Shown here piece after piece: positions 41,310-50,529 of a stretch of 64,000 nt of DNA. Origin of the DNA: Leptospira ainlahdjerensis. Its GTDB lineage: Bacteria; Spirochaetota; Leptospiria; Leptospirales; Leptospiraceae. A model generated the notes under the pieces. The model worked only from the letters and a program-made list of their open reading frames with translations, had not been told where the DNA came from and searched no databases. The translations under genes and the position numbers were made by a program. The DNA lies in NCBI RefSeq assembly GCF_016919175.1, contig NZ_JAFFPU010000075.1:372001-436000 (forward strand), given 5' to 3'. Within the stretch, counting starts at the first letter, position 1. Every line of letters begins with the position of its first letter.

Positions 41310-41351
41310 AATTCTCCCCCGAAAATCGGAATTTTAAAAAATAGTTTTTTG

Positions 41352-42008
41352 TTAAGCGAATTCTTCTAAAACTTTAAAATCGAGAGCCGTAAGAAACTCT
41401 AACGAATTTGTAATTCTCTCCGAAGTCCAGTCCCACCATTTTAATTTCAGAAGTTTTTCGACGATCTCTTTTGGAAATCGCTCTCTAACGACACGAGCCG
41501 GATTTCCCGCTACGATCGAATAAGGAGAAACATCTCGAGAAACCACCGAGTAGGCCCCGATGATGGCTCCGTCTCCGATTTTTACTCCGGGCAAAACGAC
41601 GGAATTCGTTCCGATCCAAACGTCGTTACCAACTATCGTATCACCTTTATTCGGAAGATCTCGAATTTGCGGCATAGAAGATTCCCATCCGTTTCCGAAA
41701 ATCGCAAACGGATAAGTCGAAAAGGCGCTCATGTTGTGATTGGCTCCGTTCATGATAAATTTTACGCCGGTCGCAAGAGCACAGAATTTACCGATGACCA
41801 AACGGTCTCCGCTGAACTCATAATGATAGAGAACATTCTCTGCTTCGAAATTCTCAATTCCATTCGGATCATCGTAGTAAGTATAATCGCCGATTTCAAT
41901 CAGGGGAGATCGAATGAAATTTTTTAAAAAACCGATCCTCGGATATTGAGGAAAGGGATGAGGAGTCGACGGGTCGGGCCCGAAAGAATTTGGATTTGAA
42001 TTTGGCAT
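41352..42008 (-). CDS. Vat-like xenobiotic O-acetyltransferase (left-handed beta-helix)
   Basis: This 218-residue hexapeptide-repeat acetyltransferase follows the Vat/CatB streptogramin A acetyltransferase pattern almost block by block: IGDYTYYDDP, FSGDRLVIGKFCALATGVKF, MNGANHNMS with the catalytic His (H91), STYPFAIFGNGWE, KGDTIVGNDVWIG, IGAYSVVSRDVSPYSIVAGNPARVVR and a final KLKWWDW. Members transfer acetyl from acetyl-CoA to a hydroxyl of the antibiotic. Distant chromosomal homologues occur without known resistance roles, so the physiological substrate is open. It is a single-gene unit preceded by GGAGGAA. The 270 bases upstream (42009-42278) show no gene. Confidence 0.85.
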   Translation of the reverse strand: MPNSNPNSFGPDPSTPHPFPQYPRIGFLKNFIRSPLIEIGDYTYYDDPNGIENFEAENVLYHYEFSGDRLVIGKFCALATGVKFIMNGANHNMSAFSTYPFAIFGNGWESSMPQIRDLPNKGDTIVGNDVWIGTNSVVLPGVKIGDGAIIGAYSVVSRDVSPYSIVAGNPARVVRERFPKEIVEKLLKLKWWDWTSERITNSLEFLTALDFKVLEEFA

Positions 42009-42278
42009 GGATATTCCTCCTGCACAAGTTCGATTCGTAGTAGTGTTGATAAAGAATGAAAATAGAATATTAAAGAATTTGAATTTTCTATGGATATAGG
42101 AGGGCTTAGATGCTCATAATAAATCCAATCTTCTTAAATTTCTTTTTTTGTCAAGAATTTCCGGAGAAGAATTTATTAAAAGACTTTCGTCGAGAAGAGA
42201 AATTCATATTTCTTTATGGAAAGGTCGCTTCTTCGATCCTTTCCTTGTTTGAAAAAAAAATGACTTTCCATTTTATAT

Positions 42279-43991
42279 TTAAGCTGGAACTCCGCTGACT
42301 TCCTTTAACTTCGCGAGATTTCCCTCTAAGATGGAAAGGGTATCCAAATGATAATCCTTGGCGTGTTTGAGACGGCTTTGTTTTCTCTCTTCCGGAATTC
42401 TGCGGCAGGAAAGTTCGAGAAGAATTCCCGAGAGAAGTCGTGAACAAGTCATAACAACTTCTTCCGCATACGTATCCTTGTCTTCCCTGCCGGGTAGATC
42501 CTTATAAAGAGAAACGAGTTCCTGAAATCCGTGAAACAATTTATGCGCGAGTGAGGAATCCAGTCGGTTGACGAGTTCGGTTAGATATTCTCCGAAAGTA
42601 TGAGTCAGTCCCGAAGTAATACCTCCGATACTCGCGTTGATTTGAATCTGGGAAGTTCCGTCGTAGATAGTTGTGATTCTCGCATCTCGATAGATTCTCG
42701 CGATATCATAGTCTTCCGTATAACCCGCGCCACCGTGAACCTGGAGTGCGTCGCTGACTACCTTGAGACAAGATTCGGAACAGTAGAATTTACTAATCGG
42801 CGTAAGGACATTTGCAATCTTTTCCCAATAACGAACCACGGTATCGTTCTTAGCTTCCTTTTCGGAGGCTCCTTTTTTTTCCAATCGAAGCGCACGCCAG
42901 TAATAACGATCCATCACTCTCGACCCTTCCAAGGTCAGACAACGCATCGCAAGGGTTTCCCTTTCGAGACGATCGATGATTTTTTTTACGGCCGGGATTT
43001 CGATCAGTGGTTTTCCGAATTGAATTCTTTCCTTCGAGTATTTTAAAGCTTCGTAATATGCGGCTGTGGCGAGTCCCGTCGACTGTTGTGCGATTCCCAT
43101 TCTCGCTCCGTTCAACATTCCCATCGTATATTTTATGAGGCCATATCCTTCTTCTCCGATAAGAAGCCCCGGAGAATTCTCAAAGACAACCTCGCAAGTC
43201 GGAGAACAGTGAAGGCCCAGTTTGCTTTCGATTCCGGCAATTTGAACGTCCGTGCTCTGGACGAGAAAAAAGGAAAGTCCTCTGGCTCCGGAGCCAACTT
43301 CTCCCGAACGAGCTAACGTTAGAAGAATCGCGGGGGTTTCTCCGAATCCGCAGCCGTGGGTGATAAAACGTTTGGTTCCGTTCAAGACCCAATTCCCATT
43401 TTGATCTTTTGTAGCTTTGGTTCGAAGATTGGGAAGATCGGATCCGTGATCGGGTTCGGTAAGCCCCATTGCACAGACGAATTCTCCGGCGGCCAAACGT
43501 GGTATCCATTCGTCTTTCATCTCTTTCGACGCGTGACGTTCTAAAATTTCGGCGAGATTTACACATCCGATCGCAATGGCGAGTGACGCATCGACGCGAT
43601 AAAAGATTTCGGAAATAAATGATTTCACGGTCCAGGGGATTCCGAGCCCGCCATACTTTCTGGAAAAACCGTAGGCTTGGACCCCGGCTTCGACGACCTT
43701 CGAAACCAATTCCAGCATCTTCGGCGGAAATTCTACCTTTCCGTCTTTGAATCCCAATCCTTCCCGATCCAATTGTGCAACGTGAGGGGATAGAATGTTT
43801 CCGGCAAGGTCCCCGACCGTTTGTAAAACCGTTTTATAATATTCTTTCGCTTCCGAAGGGTTGGTCGGACCTCCGTCTGAAATGTCGGAGAATTCATTTT
43901 CGTAATCGAGGATGATTTCGGTCCAGGGAAGAATGTGTTCAAAGTGATCCTGGATATCTTGAGTGTCCGAAAAATAATTGTTCTGAATCAT
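42279..43991 (-). CDS. acyl-CoA dehydrogenase-family flavoprotein
   Basis: From the ATG at 43991, which has GGAGG five bases upstream, the protein has 570 residues. It follows the acyl-CoA dehydrogenase order: helical N-terminus, FAD/substrate segment AMGLTEPDHGSD, a beta domain, then helical QVHGGAGYTEDYDIARIYRDARITTIYDGTS with the usual catalytic-region pattern, and an extra C-terminal helical domain as in long-chain members. It oxidises acyl-CoA to enoyl-CoA in fatty acid breakdown. An open frame runs on upstream to 44186, but that part is translated repeat DNA and should not be included. Confidence 0.9.
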   Translation of the reverse strand: MIQNNYFSDTQDIQDHFEHILPWTEIILDYENEFSDISDGGPTNPSEAKEYYKTVLQTVGDLAGNILSPHVAQLDREGLGFKDGKVEFPPKMLELVSKVVEAGVQAYGFSRKYGGLGIPWTVKSFISEIFYRVDASLAIAIGCVNLAEILERHASKEMKDEWIPRLAAGEFVCAMGLTEPDHGSDLPNLRTKATKDQNGNWVLNGTKRFITHGCGFGETPAILLTLARSGEVGSGARGLSFFLVQSTDVQIAGIESKLGLHCSPTCEVVFENSPGLLIGEEGYGLIKYTMGMLNGARMGIAQQSTGLATAAYYEALKYSKERIQFGKPLIEIPAVKKIIDRLERETLAMRCLTLEGSRVMDRYYWRALRLEKKGASEKEAKNDTVVRYWEKIANVLTPISKFYCSESCLKVVSDALQVHGGAGYTEDYDIARIYRDARITTIYDGTSQIQINASIGGITSGLTHTFGEYLTELVNRLDSSLAHKLFHGFQELVSLYKDLPGREDKDTYAEEVVMTCSRLLSGILLELSCRRIPEERKQSRLKHAKDYHLDTLSILEGNLAKLKEVSGVPA

Positions 43992-44265
43992 GGAACCTCC
44001 GGGGATTCCACCAGTGTAAGAGATAAGAAAGGCCGAGAAAAGGAAAAATGTGTGAGTTCCTACTTTTGGGGAGAATTTTCCGGAGTTTCGGATCCAACAG
44101 CGGACTTTCAGGTCGGAACTCCGGAGTTTTTCGCTTCCTCTGCGATGACAAGCCTTCCCGGAAGTCCCCAAAAAGTAGGAACTCACACATTTTCAAGGAG
44201 GTTTTCTCAAGAATACAAGCGGCTCCGCGCCGCGAAGGTCGGAACTCCGGCCAACGATCCCCTTT
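43992..44265. repeat. 149-bp nested inverted repeat and related repeat copies
   Basis: Perfect 23-bp terminal arms at 44045-44067 and 44171-44193 contain GTGAGTTCCTAC and its complement. Inside is a second, near-perfect pair, CCGGAGTTTCG (44080-44090) and CGGAACTCCGG (44114-44124). A further copy of GTCGGAACTCCGG lies at 44238-44250. The whole element fits a MITE-like or long-hairpin repeat placed between two reverse-strand genes. It has no coding potential of its own. Confidence 0.7.
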
Positions 44266-47200
44266 TCAGCGCTTTTTCTTCGCTTTTTTCTTCGCGACCT
44301 TGTAACCCAAAATCTGAGCCATCTTCCAAATTCCGGAGAGGATTTCTTGAGAATCCTTTTTGAGTAGGGAAGAATCCAACTTCGATTCCGCTCTCGAATT
44401 TTCCAAAATGTTATGCAGATAAAATTCTTCGATCCCGAATTTTACTTCCTTGGAACTCAATTGAATCCAGAATCTCGGGCCGTATTCTCCTCCGTTGATT
44501 CTTTGTTCAAGTTCGATTCCTTCTTCTCCCAATTCGGGAAGTTCACTTAGAACGATCTCGGGATTTTTTTTCGCCGCCGAATCTAAAATATATCGGCCTT
44601 CGGATTCTTTTTTAGATTCTTTCCATAAACTTTCCAGCGAGTTGTCCCCTTCTCTTCCAAACCAGGGAAGAATCGAAGGAAGTCTGGAAGCAAGCGCTTC
44701 TTCCGTCGAAGAAGAAGTGTAACTATTTGGATCCGTGTAACTTAGTCTTCTTTTGACCAACTTTAGGATCGTCTCGAAAGCCCCCTTTCCTTTGAGAAGA
44801 AATAGTTTTGCGGCCAAGAGATCCCCCCAAGCCGCCCATTCCGCCGAATTTGAATTTACGATCGCCTCGATGGACTCTTCGTTCATCCCTAAGACTTGAG
44901 CCCATTTTTTCGATTCTTTCTCGATAAACCTCATAAATTGAAGACAGTAAAGTTTCCAATCAGCGCCAGCATAAGGAAGATCTAATATTCTTGCGTAAAC
45001 CGGAACGGCGGATTCGCCCTGAATAAAAAGAGCTTTCATAGCCTCCCAACGATCGTAGTTTCCACCATATCTGTATTCGTCTCCGGAATAACGAAGCGAT
45101 TCTTCCAACCACGGGCCTCCGATTTTGACGACGCTCGGATCCACGAATTTTTTTTCCCTAATATTTTGAAACACGTGTTGAATGCTGTATTTTTCGGGTT
45201 TTAAAATCGCCCCAGGCAGTTCTTTCGGATTTTTAGAGAGACGATTTGCGTATTCATCGTCGTCGTCAAAAGCCGGAAGTTCTTTTTCTTCGATTTGAAT
45301 CCACGAGTTTCTCGCGGCTTGTTCCAAGTAAGTCCAAGTATAATCGACCATCGGATTCGGATCCGCATAAACGTGATAGTAGAGATGGTTTTTTAATTCC
45401 TGAATCTTCGCCTTCCCTACGGCGCGGATCGGACCGTAAGCTCTGTATTCTTCACCACGATTTCCTAATATTCTATGGGCCACTTGAATCCATTCTTCCC
45501 GGCTCGGTTCCAGCATCAAAAGACCAGAAAGATAACAAGCGATCAGATCGATCGAAATTCCAGGACTAGGATTTTTTTCCGCCTTTTCAAAAAGTTCTTT
45601 TAATCCGGGTTTGGCGCTTTCGGGATCCAGAACCGCCCAAGCAATCGAACCTTCGGAAAGATTTACGATTTGATTAAACTCGAGATAGGCGTCCCTTCCG
45701 CTTCCCTTGATCTGGGAACCCAACTCTAAATAAATCCGTATATATTCCAAATTCTCCTTAAATCCGAGTTTTGCAGAAACAGCAAACGCATATCCAAGCG
45801 CGATCCCGAAAATACTCAGATTTTTTCTGTAAGTAAGTACCTTATTGGCCAGTTTCCCGGATTCTTCATCTCCAACTAACAGACGTTCGTTCAAAGCCTG
45901 TTGCAGATAACTGAAGACGGTGAAGATGTTGTTTAGATTCGGTCCTTCGTCTTCCACCTTTTTCTTTTTTTCCAAAGCGCCGTCCAAGGTTTCAAAGAAT
46001 TTCCACGCGGCCTCGGTCCAGATCGAAAGCGCCTCTTCGTGTTCGCTTTCCAACAAACACCCCACAACTTCTTCCAGACGTTTATCGTCTTGTTTTAATT
46101 TTCGGATCGCGTCTCGAAACGCGTTCATCGCATTCTGGTCGTCGAACTTTCCTAACGTTTTTATGATTCCTGCGTACGCCTTTTTGTTTTCTACGTCGTA
46201 ATTCAATCCTTGTCTAAACGCAGCGGAAATCGGAAGAGAAAGACGTAGATCGAGGTCTTCTTTTTTATAAGGCCACTCGTTATAAGTAGAATCCGTTCTT
46301 TCCTTAAAATACTGTTCCACCGTTTTCGAGAATTTCGGATCTTTTTTTCCGATTTCTTTTAAAAGAAAATCGTGAGTCTCCACGTCTTCGGGAAATTCTT
46401 CCATTAAAGAAAGTGGATCGTCTCCGTTTTGAATTCTTTTTTTCAAATCCCCGGTTGCGATTTTTTTCTTTCCGGATAAACCGGTCACCTCTTCCAAAAG
46501 TTTTTTGTTTTCCGGCTCGATCTGGGAAATATCACAGTTTTTGAATGTTTGATCCCTTAGATCCTGTAATTTTTTTCCCTTCACTCGTCCCAGAGAATCC
46601 GATTGGCCGTCGAGTAAGGATAATACCGATTTCGCGATTCCCGGAAGAATTTTACCCGGAAGTGTTTTCGCGATCATACAAGCTTCTCTACAAGCCTTCT
46701 CGTTCTTCATAAAGTAATGGGCGAGAATCCAATATGCGGCGAGAGAATGGGACTTTCCTAAAAATTTCTTTTCCGCTTCCCAATCCTTAAACTTCGGCGC
46801 GGAAGACATTTTTTCGGCGAAAGCATAGGCAGGATCTCCGTAAGAATGCCCTAAGAGCCAAGAAGATCTTTCAAAAAGATCCAAGGACTTTGTGTAAAAC
46901 GGTCTTTTATCATATTTCTTCTGAGCATCGGTTTCGTATTGTTTGAGAATCTTCTCGTCCAAAACGGATTCGATTCTTTCCTCCGGAGAATCCTCTTCTT
47001 CGTCCTCATCGTCATAGTCGTCGTAATCGTCCTCTTCCGAAGACCAATTAGAGGCGATAAAATGACTCATAGAGAAGAATGGTTCGTCTTCCAATTCTCC
47101 GATTTCGTGATTGTATCGATGTACTTCTGCGGAACCTTCAGCGTGCGGGAATAAATTAACCCAACAACTGTCCCCGCCCCCATCGGACCCGAAGTCTGCA

Positions 47201-47649
47201 ACGCCGGTCAATAAAAACATCAGCCCCTGATAGGATCCGAGAATCGAATTCACTTGCTCTTCCAAGCTCTTGGATTTTTTTAAAAGGAATTTTTGAAAGG
47301 AAACGGCGCGATAATCCGAATCATAGTCGTCCTCGTCCGACTCATCGTCGATCTGAAGTCCGCCTTCGTGATCGATCATATTCCAAATATCGCTTACGTT
47401 GTACATGATCTGCTCGTATGCAAATCGTAGATTTTCCCATTCTAAAACCTCTACAGGAGGTTGGAATCCGTAGAGTTTTTCAAACTGCTCCAAAAAGTTG
47501 GCGGGCGCTTTTTTCTTTTTTGATTGAAACGCTTTCCAGAAAAGATCTCGATCGGATTGTTTTGACAACATCCGATCGGCCATGATTTCGGCTAACTTTC
47601 CCGAGGAAAGATCGGATTTTTTAAAGGAAGGGAGGGATTTCTGTGTCAT
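44266..47649 (-). CDS. large cytoplasmic protein with SUKH-like N-terminal domain
   Basis: This 1127-residue protein has no signal or membrane segment. Residues 60-205 contain PVEVLEWENLRFAYEQI, DSCWVNLFPHAEG and AEVHRYNHEIGELEDEPFFSMSHFIASNW, which resemble a SUKH/SMI1-KNR4 domain. An extremely acidic stretch (about 208-228, DDYDDYDDEDEEED type) follows. The remaining 900 residues are helical and may form repeats, ending in a lysine-rich tail (KKAKKKR). SUKH domains often act as immunity or scaffold modules. The large extension is not one I recognise. A MerR-type operator-like sequence lies near its promoter. Confidence 0.6.
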   Translation of the reverse strand: MTQKSLPSFKKSDLSSGKLAEIMADRMLSKQSDRDLFWKAFQSKKKKAPANFLEQFEKLYGFQPPVEVLEWENLRFAYEQIMYNVSDIWNMIDHEGGLQIDDESDEDDYDSDYRAVSFQKFLLKKSKSLEEQVNSILGSYQGLMFLLTGVADFGSDGGGDSCWVNLFPHAEGSAEVHRYNHEIGELEDEPFFSMSHFIASNWSSEEDDYDDYDDEDEEEDSPEERIESVLDEKILKQYETDAQKKYDKRPFYTKSLDLFERSSWLLGHSYGDPAYAFAEKMSSAPKFKDWEAEKKFLGKSHSLAAYWILAHYFMKNEKACREACMIAKTLPGKILPGIAKSVLSLLDGQSDSLGRVKGKKLQDLRDQTFKNCDISQIEPENKKLLEEVTGLSGKKKIATGDLKKRIQNGDDPLSLMEEFPEDVETHDFLLKEIGKKDPKFSKTVEQYFKERTDSTYNEWPYKKEDLDLRLSLPISAAFRQGLNYDVENKKAYAGIIKTLGKFDDQNAMNAFRDAIRKLKQDDKRLEEVVGCLLESEHEEALSIWTEAAWKFFETLDGALEKKKKVEDEGPNLNNIFTVFSYLQQALNERLLVGDEESGKLANKVLTYRKNLSIFGIALGYAFAVSAKLGFKENLEYIRIYLELGSQIKGSGRDAYLEFNQIVNLSEGSIAWAVLDPESAKPGLKELFEKAEKNPSPGISIDLIACYLSGLLMLEPSREEWIQVAHRILGNRGEEYRAYGPIRAVGKAKIQELKNHLYYHVYADPNPMVDYTWTYLEQAARNSWIQIEEKELPAFDDDDEYANRLSKNPKELPGAILKPEKYSIQHVFQNIREKKFVDPSVVKIGGPWLEESLRYSGDEYRYGGNYDRWEAMKALFIQGESAVPVYARILDLPYAGADWKLYCLQFMRFIEKESKKWAQVLGMNEESIEAIVNSNSAEWAAWGDLLAAKLFLLKGKGAFETILKLVKRRLSYTDPNSYTSSSTEEALASRLPSILPWFGREGDNSLESLWKESKKESEGRYILDSAAKKNPEIVLSELPELGEEGIELEQRINGGEYGPRFWIQLSSKEVKFGIEEFYLHNILENSRAESKLDSSLLKKDSQEILSGIWKMAQILGYKVAKKKAKKKR

Positions 47650-47716
47650 AGAAAAATAACAAAAAACAGGCGCTCTTTTTGATTCTTTTTTGACTTCGTT
47701 TTTCGCAAACAGCGAA

Positions 47717-47742
47717 CTTAGAGCTTACTCTAGGTGAGTCAA
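47717..47742 (-). promoter_or_regulatory. second MerR-type operator-like site upstream of the SUKH-like gene
   Basis: CTTAGAGCTTACTCTAGG, an imperfect palindrome beginning near 47717, shares CTTAGAGCT with the operator at 47814. On the reverse strand TTGACT (complement of 47737-47742) precedes it. No good -10 with a 19-base spacer is present, so this is weaker than the merR promoter itself. Confidence 0.4.
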
Positions 47743-47809
47743 AAATCGTAGACGTTAAGTCGGATCCTTTTCTTTTTTAAAAAAAAATAATTTTTTTTGG
47801 AATGGAATC

Positions 47810-47840
47810 TTGACTTAGAGCTAAGTCTAAGCGCTATGAT
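47810..47840 (+). promoter_or_regulatory. MerR-type promoter with 19-bp spacer and operator dyad
   Basis: TTGACT (47810-47815) and TATGAT (47835-47840) are separated by 19 bases, the elongated spacing typical of MerR-activated promoters. The spacer holds a dyad, CTTAGAGCT followed by AAGTCTAAG, which also contains the perfect pair GACTTAG/CTAAGTC. This is nearly certainly the binding site of the MerR protein encoded 20 bases downstream. Confidence 0.82.
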
Positions 47841-47859
47841 TTCCAGTCAGGAGAATCCG

Positions 47860-48267
47860 ATGAGTGAAACCCTTAGTATTTCCCAAATTTCTAAAATTAC
47901 GAACTTCAGCCCGCATACTCTTCGTTATTACGAAAAATTGGGACTTTTACCTCGCCCCGAAAGAAGTCACGGCAAAGATCGAAAATATTCCGAAAAGGAG
48001 ATTCGACATTTAAAAGTCATTCGAACTTTAAAGGAATTGAATATGCCTTTGGAAGGGATCAAGGAGTTTATCAAAGAAGGTTGTATCTTGGATAAAATTT
48101 CCAAGGGTGAGAATTTAAAACCTCCCTTAAATAAAAGGATTCGAATTCTTAACGCACATCTAACAGCCCTGGAACAAAAGAAAAAAGATCTGGAAGTTAC
48201 GATCAAGCTTACCAAGACAAAACTCAAAGAGTATGAAACGCTTCTCGCAAACGAAGAAAGGAATTAG
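47860..48267 (+). CDS. MerR-family transcriptional regulator
   Basis: From the ATG at 47860, with CAGGAG eight bases upstream, the protein has 135 residues. The N-terminal winged helix is ISQISKITNFSPHTLRYYEKLGLL, followed by a second helix (YSEKEIRHLKVIRTLKELNMPLEGIKEFI) and a long dimerisation coiled coil. No conserved effector cysteines follow, unlike metal or redox MerR members, so an organic ligand is more likely. It activates its own promoter by untwisting a 19-bp spacer. It overlaps no gene and is directly followed by an EamA transporter with a one-base gap. Confidence 0.9.
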   Translation: MSETLSISQISKITNFSPHTLRYYEKLGLLPRPERSHGKDRKYSEKEIRHLKVIRTLKELNMPLEGIKEFIKEGCILDKISKGENLKPPLNKRIRILNAHLTALEQKKKDLEVTIKLTKTKLKEYETLLANEERN

Positions 48268-48268
48268 G

Positions 48269-49195
48269 ATGAACTTGATCAAACCGTATTTTTGTCTCGT
48301 GCTTTTCGCATTCATTACCGGAACCACCTTCCAAGTCGCAAAGGAAGCGCTTCTCTATTTTTCTCCAGCTCAAACCGGCGCCTTAAGGTTTATCTTAGGC
48401 TCTTTTCTGCTTTTTATTTTTGTTTTTATAAACGACCGAAAACTCCTCAAGGTAAACAAAGAACATCTCAAAAGTTTTATCCTTCTCGGAATCGTCGGAG
48501 TGTTCGGATTTAATTTCTTTTTTTTCATAGGGATGAAAAAGGCGTCACCGATCAACGCAGCGATCATAATAGCGCTCGGACCTGCGATTACGATTTTTCT
48601 TTCGTATCTTCTTCTAAAAACGAAAATCGTATTTCTCCAGTATCTTGGAACAGCAGTTTCTTTTTTCGGCGTTCTTGTAGTGATCTCGGACGGAAACCTG
48701 AGTACGATAAGATCCGTTTTGGAAGGGGAAGGGATTCTTTTTATTTTCTTAGCCGCCGCTTGCTGGGCTTTTTATTCGGTAGGAATGAAAAAGTATCTCA
48801 AAGGAATTTCGACCGTTCAAATCACGACGTTCACTTCTTTTTTTGGAACGTTATCCTTGCTTGTCTTGATCCTTTTCAGCGGAGACTATCACATAGAATG
48901 GACTAAGACCCCAAATTCAGCCTGGTTCGCAATCTTGTATATGGCCGCGTTTACCACATTCTTCGGGTATCTTTTTTGGAATTATGGAATTCAAAAAGTG
49001 GGTCCGGATAAAGCCGCAATTTTCGGAAACTTGATTCCGGTGGTTGCCATGGTGACGACTTGGTTTTTAGGAGAATCCCTGAATCTTTTCGATATAATTG
49101 GAGCATTACTGGTTATCACCGGAATTTTTATCGTAAACTCGAAGGTCAATCGGATTGAGTCGACTCGGAAAATCGAAACTTCCACGAACGGTTAA
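48269..49195 (+). CDS. EamA/DMT-family transporter
   Basis: The protein has 308 residues starting at the ATG 48269 (AAAGGA upstream). It contains ten hydrophobic helices in two EamA repeats (about 5-135 and 145-290), each with the usual motifs such as FRILGS-type RFILGSFLL and GPAITIFLSYLL. DMT transporters export amino acids, nucleosides, drugs or other small molecules. The gene follows merR by one base, in the same operon under the 19-bp-spacer promoter, so its substrate is probably the MerR ligand or a product of it. The direction is likely export. Confidence 0.88.
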   Translation: MNLIKPYFCLVLFAFITGTTFQVAKEALLYFSPAQTGALRFILGSFLLFIFVFINDRKLLKVNKEHLKSFILLGIVGVFGFNFFFFIGMKKASPINAAIIIALGPAITIFLSYLLLKTKIVFLQYLGTAVSFFGVLVVISDGNLSTIRSVLEGEGILFIFLAAACWAFYSVGMKKYLKGISTVQITTFTSFFGTLSLLVLILFSGDYHIEWTKTPNSAWFAILYMAAFTTFFGYLFWNYGIQKVGPDKAAIFGNLIPVVAMVTTWFLGESLNLFDIIGALLVITGIFIVNSKVNRIESTRKIETSTNG

Positions 49196-49205
49196 TAAGA
49201 ATATT

Positions 49206-50354
49206 ATGAAACACTTAATAAAAACTTTGATTCCTTTTTTCATTTTTGTATTTTCGGTTTCCTCGCAAGACAGACAGACTCCGGATATTCAGTCTGGAAT
49301 TCCGGAGGACAATCCGAAAAATCTTCCGAAAGCGACGGATAAAAAACCTGAATTCGGATTCAGTCAAACGGTTGCCAACGACGTCTATGTTTTGGGGAAT
49401 AGCCTCTTCGGTGAAAGACTGAGTAGAAGAAACAACGAATCTTACGAAACGTTCTCGCAAGGACTCGTTTTAGGAACGTTTATAAATTTTTTCACGCCGA
49501 TTCCGGGTTTTAGAATGAACCTGATCCTGGCCAATCCTCTGGTCGGCCGATCCAATACCGATAACGATTTCTTTTATCAATCCGCTCCTGGAGGAGCCGA
49601 CGAAACGAGTAAGGTAATTCAATCCCTACAATCCGGTCAGTTAACGTTTGATCCGAATCAGATCAAGCCGAGAAAAGAAAACAACGGACTCAGGGATTTT
49701 TTCATCGGACAGATCGTCTACGAATGGAATACTTCGATCGGCCAGTTCTTCACAGGATTTTTGGTCGTCAATAGCGCGAACTATCCGACAAACTCAAGCC
49801 TCTTCAACTATACCTTAGGATGGAAGCCGAACTTTCTCGAATTTCTGAAACCGGAAATAGTTTCCAACTATCGGATCTCTTCGGAAACCGCCGGACTCAA
49901 TCAAGGGAACAGTCATCACAGAGCTGCGATCAGTCACGAATACGAATTGAACAAGGACTTCAAATTTGTTCCCGGAATGCAAGTGGGTTATCAATACTTT
50001 AACAACAATACGGACAGAAGATCCGGAGTTACCGACATCACCGCGAAACTACAGCTGAATTTTAAGGATATGAATGTAAGCGTCAGCGACGTCTATCGTC
50101 CCGATCTTTACCTCTTCGACAATGATCGAGTTTATCCGAAAGCCAGCGGAGTACAGGCCGACAACAACGCTGAGGATGGAAAAGTCGCGGATCCTTCCAA
50201 AATTCATGGAACCGTAAATCAAACCGTGGCTTCCGCGATTCAGTCTCTTCCGATGGACTCGACTTCCAAGAGTTATCTTCTCCATTCTTACCAGCAACAA
50301 CACATCGCAAAACATCACTTCGTGATCAATCTCGGTTACATGACTAAATTTTAG
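49206..50354 (+). CDS. putative outer-membrane beta-barrel protein
   Basis: From the ATG at 49206 the protein has 382 residues, with a signal peptide (hydrophobic 3-18, cleavage near VSSQ). The mature part alternates polar and aromatic residues in strand-like runs (FFIGQIVYEW, LFNYTLGWKP, AKLQLNF, and the last residues HHFVINLGYMTKF ending in Phe), as in outer-membrane barrels. I do not recognise a named family; it seems leptospiral. It begins ten bases after the EamA gene, so it may complete an efflux route across the outer membrane, which is inference. Confidence 0.65.
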   Translation: MKHLIKTLIPFFIFVFSVSSQDRQTPDIQSGIPEDNPKNLPKATDKKPEFGFSQTVANDVYVLGNSLFGERLSRRNNESYETFSQGLVLGTFINFFTPIPGFRMNLILANPLVGRSNTDNDFFYQSAPGGADETSKVIQSLQSGQLTFDPNQIKPRKENNGLRDFFIGQIVYEWNTSIGQFFTGFLVVNSANYPTNSSLFNYTLGWKPNFLEFLKPEIVSNYRISSETAGLNQGNSHHRAAISHEYELNKDFKFVPGMQVGYQYFNNNTDRRSGVTDITAKLQLNFKDMNVSVSDVYRPDLYLFDNDRVYPKASGVQADNNAEDGKVADPSKIHGTVNQTVASAIQSLPMDSTSKSYLLHSYQQQHIAKHHFVINLGYMTKF

Positions 50355-50371
50355 AATTCGTTTTACAAATG

Positions 50372-50406
50372 CGCGTTCCAATTCAAGGGACGCGGTTCTT
50401 CTTTTT
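50372..50406 (+). terminator. rho-independent terminator
   Basis: CGCGTTCC (50372-50379) pairs with GGGACGCG (50387-50394), including one G-T pair, with a 7-base loop, followed by a T-rich tract (TTCTTCTTTTT). It lies 18 bases after the barrel-protein gene. Confidence 0.65.
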
Positions 50407-50529
50407 GACTGGATTTTTTTACCCGGAATTTATAGGATCTTAATTCTTTCTTAACTCCAAGAACCGAATTCTAATCTCAATTTGATTCCGTTCTCTTGAA
50501 TTTTGAAAACGATTTTATAAGATTCAATC

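Noticed and set aside
42110..42298. Forward frame of 62 codons after the acetyltransferase
   Set aside because: Low-complexity Phe/Lys-rich product, overlaps the end of the acyl-CoA dehydrogenase gene, and no convincing ribosome-binding site.
43992..44186. Upstream extension of the acyl-CoA dehydrogenase frame
   Set aside because: It translates the inverted-repeat element, and a GGAGG ribosome-binding site sits just before the ATG at 43991.
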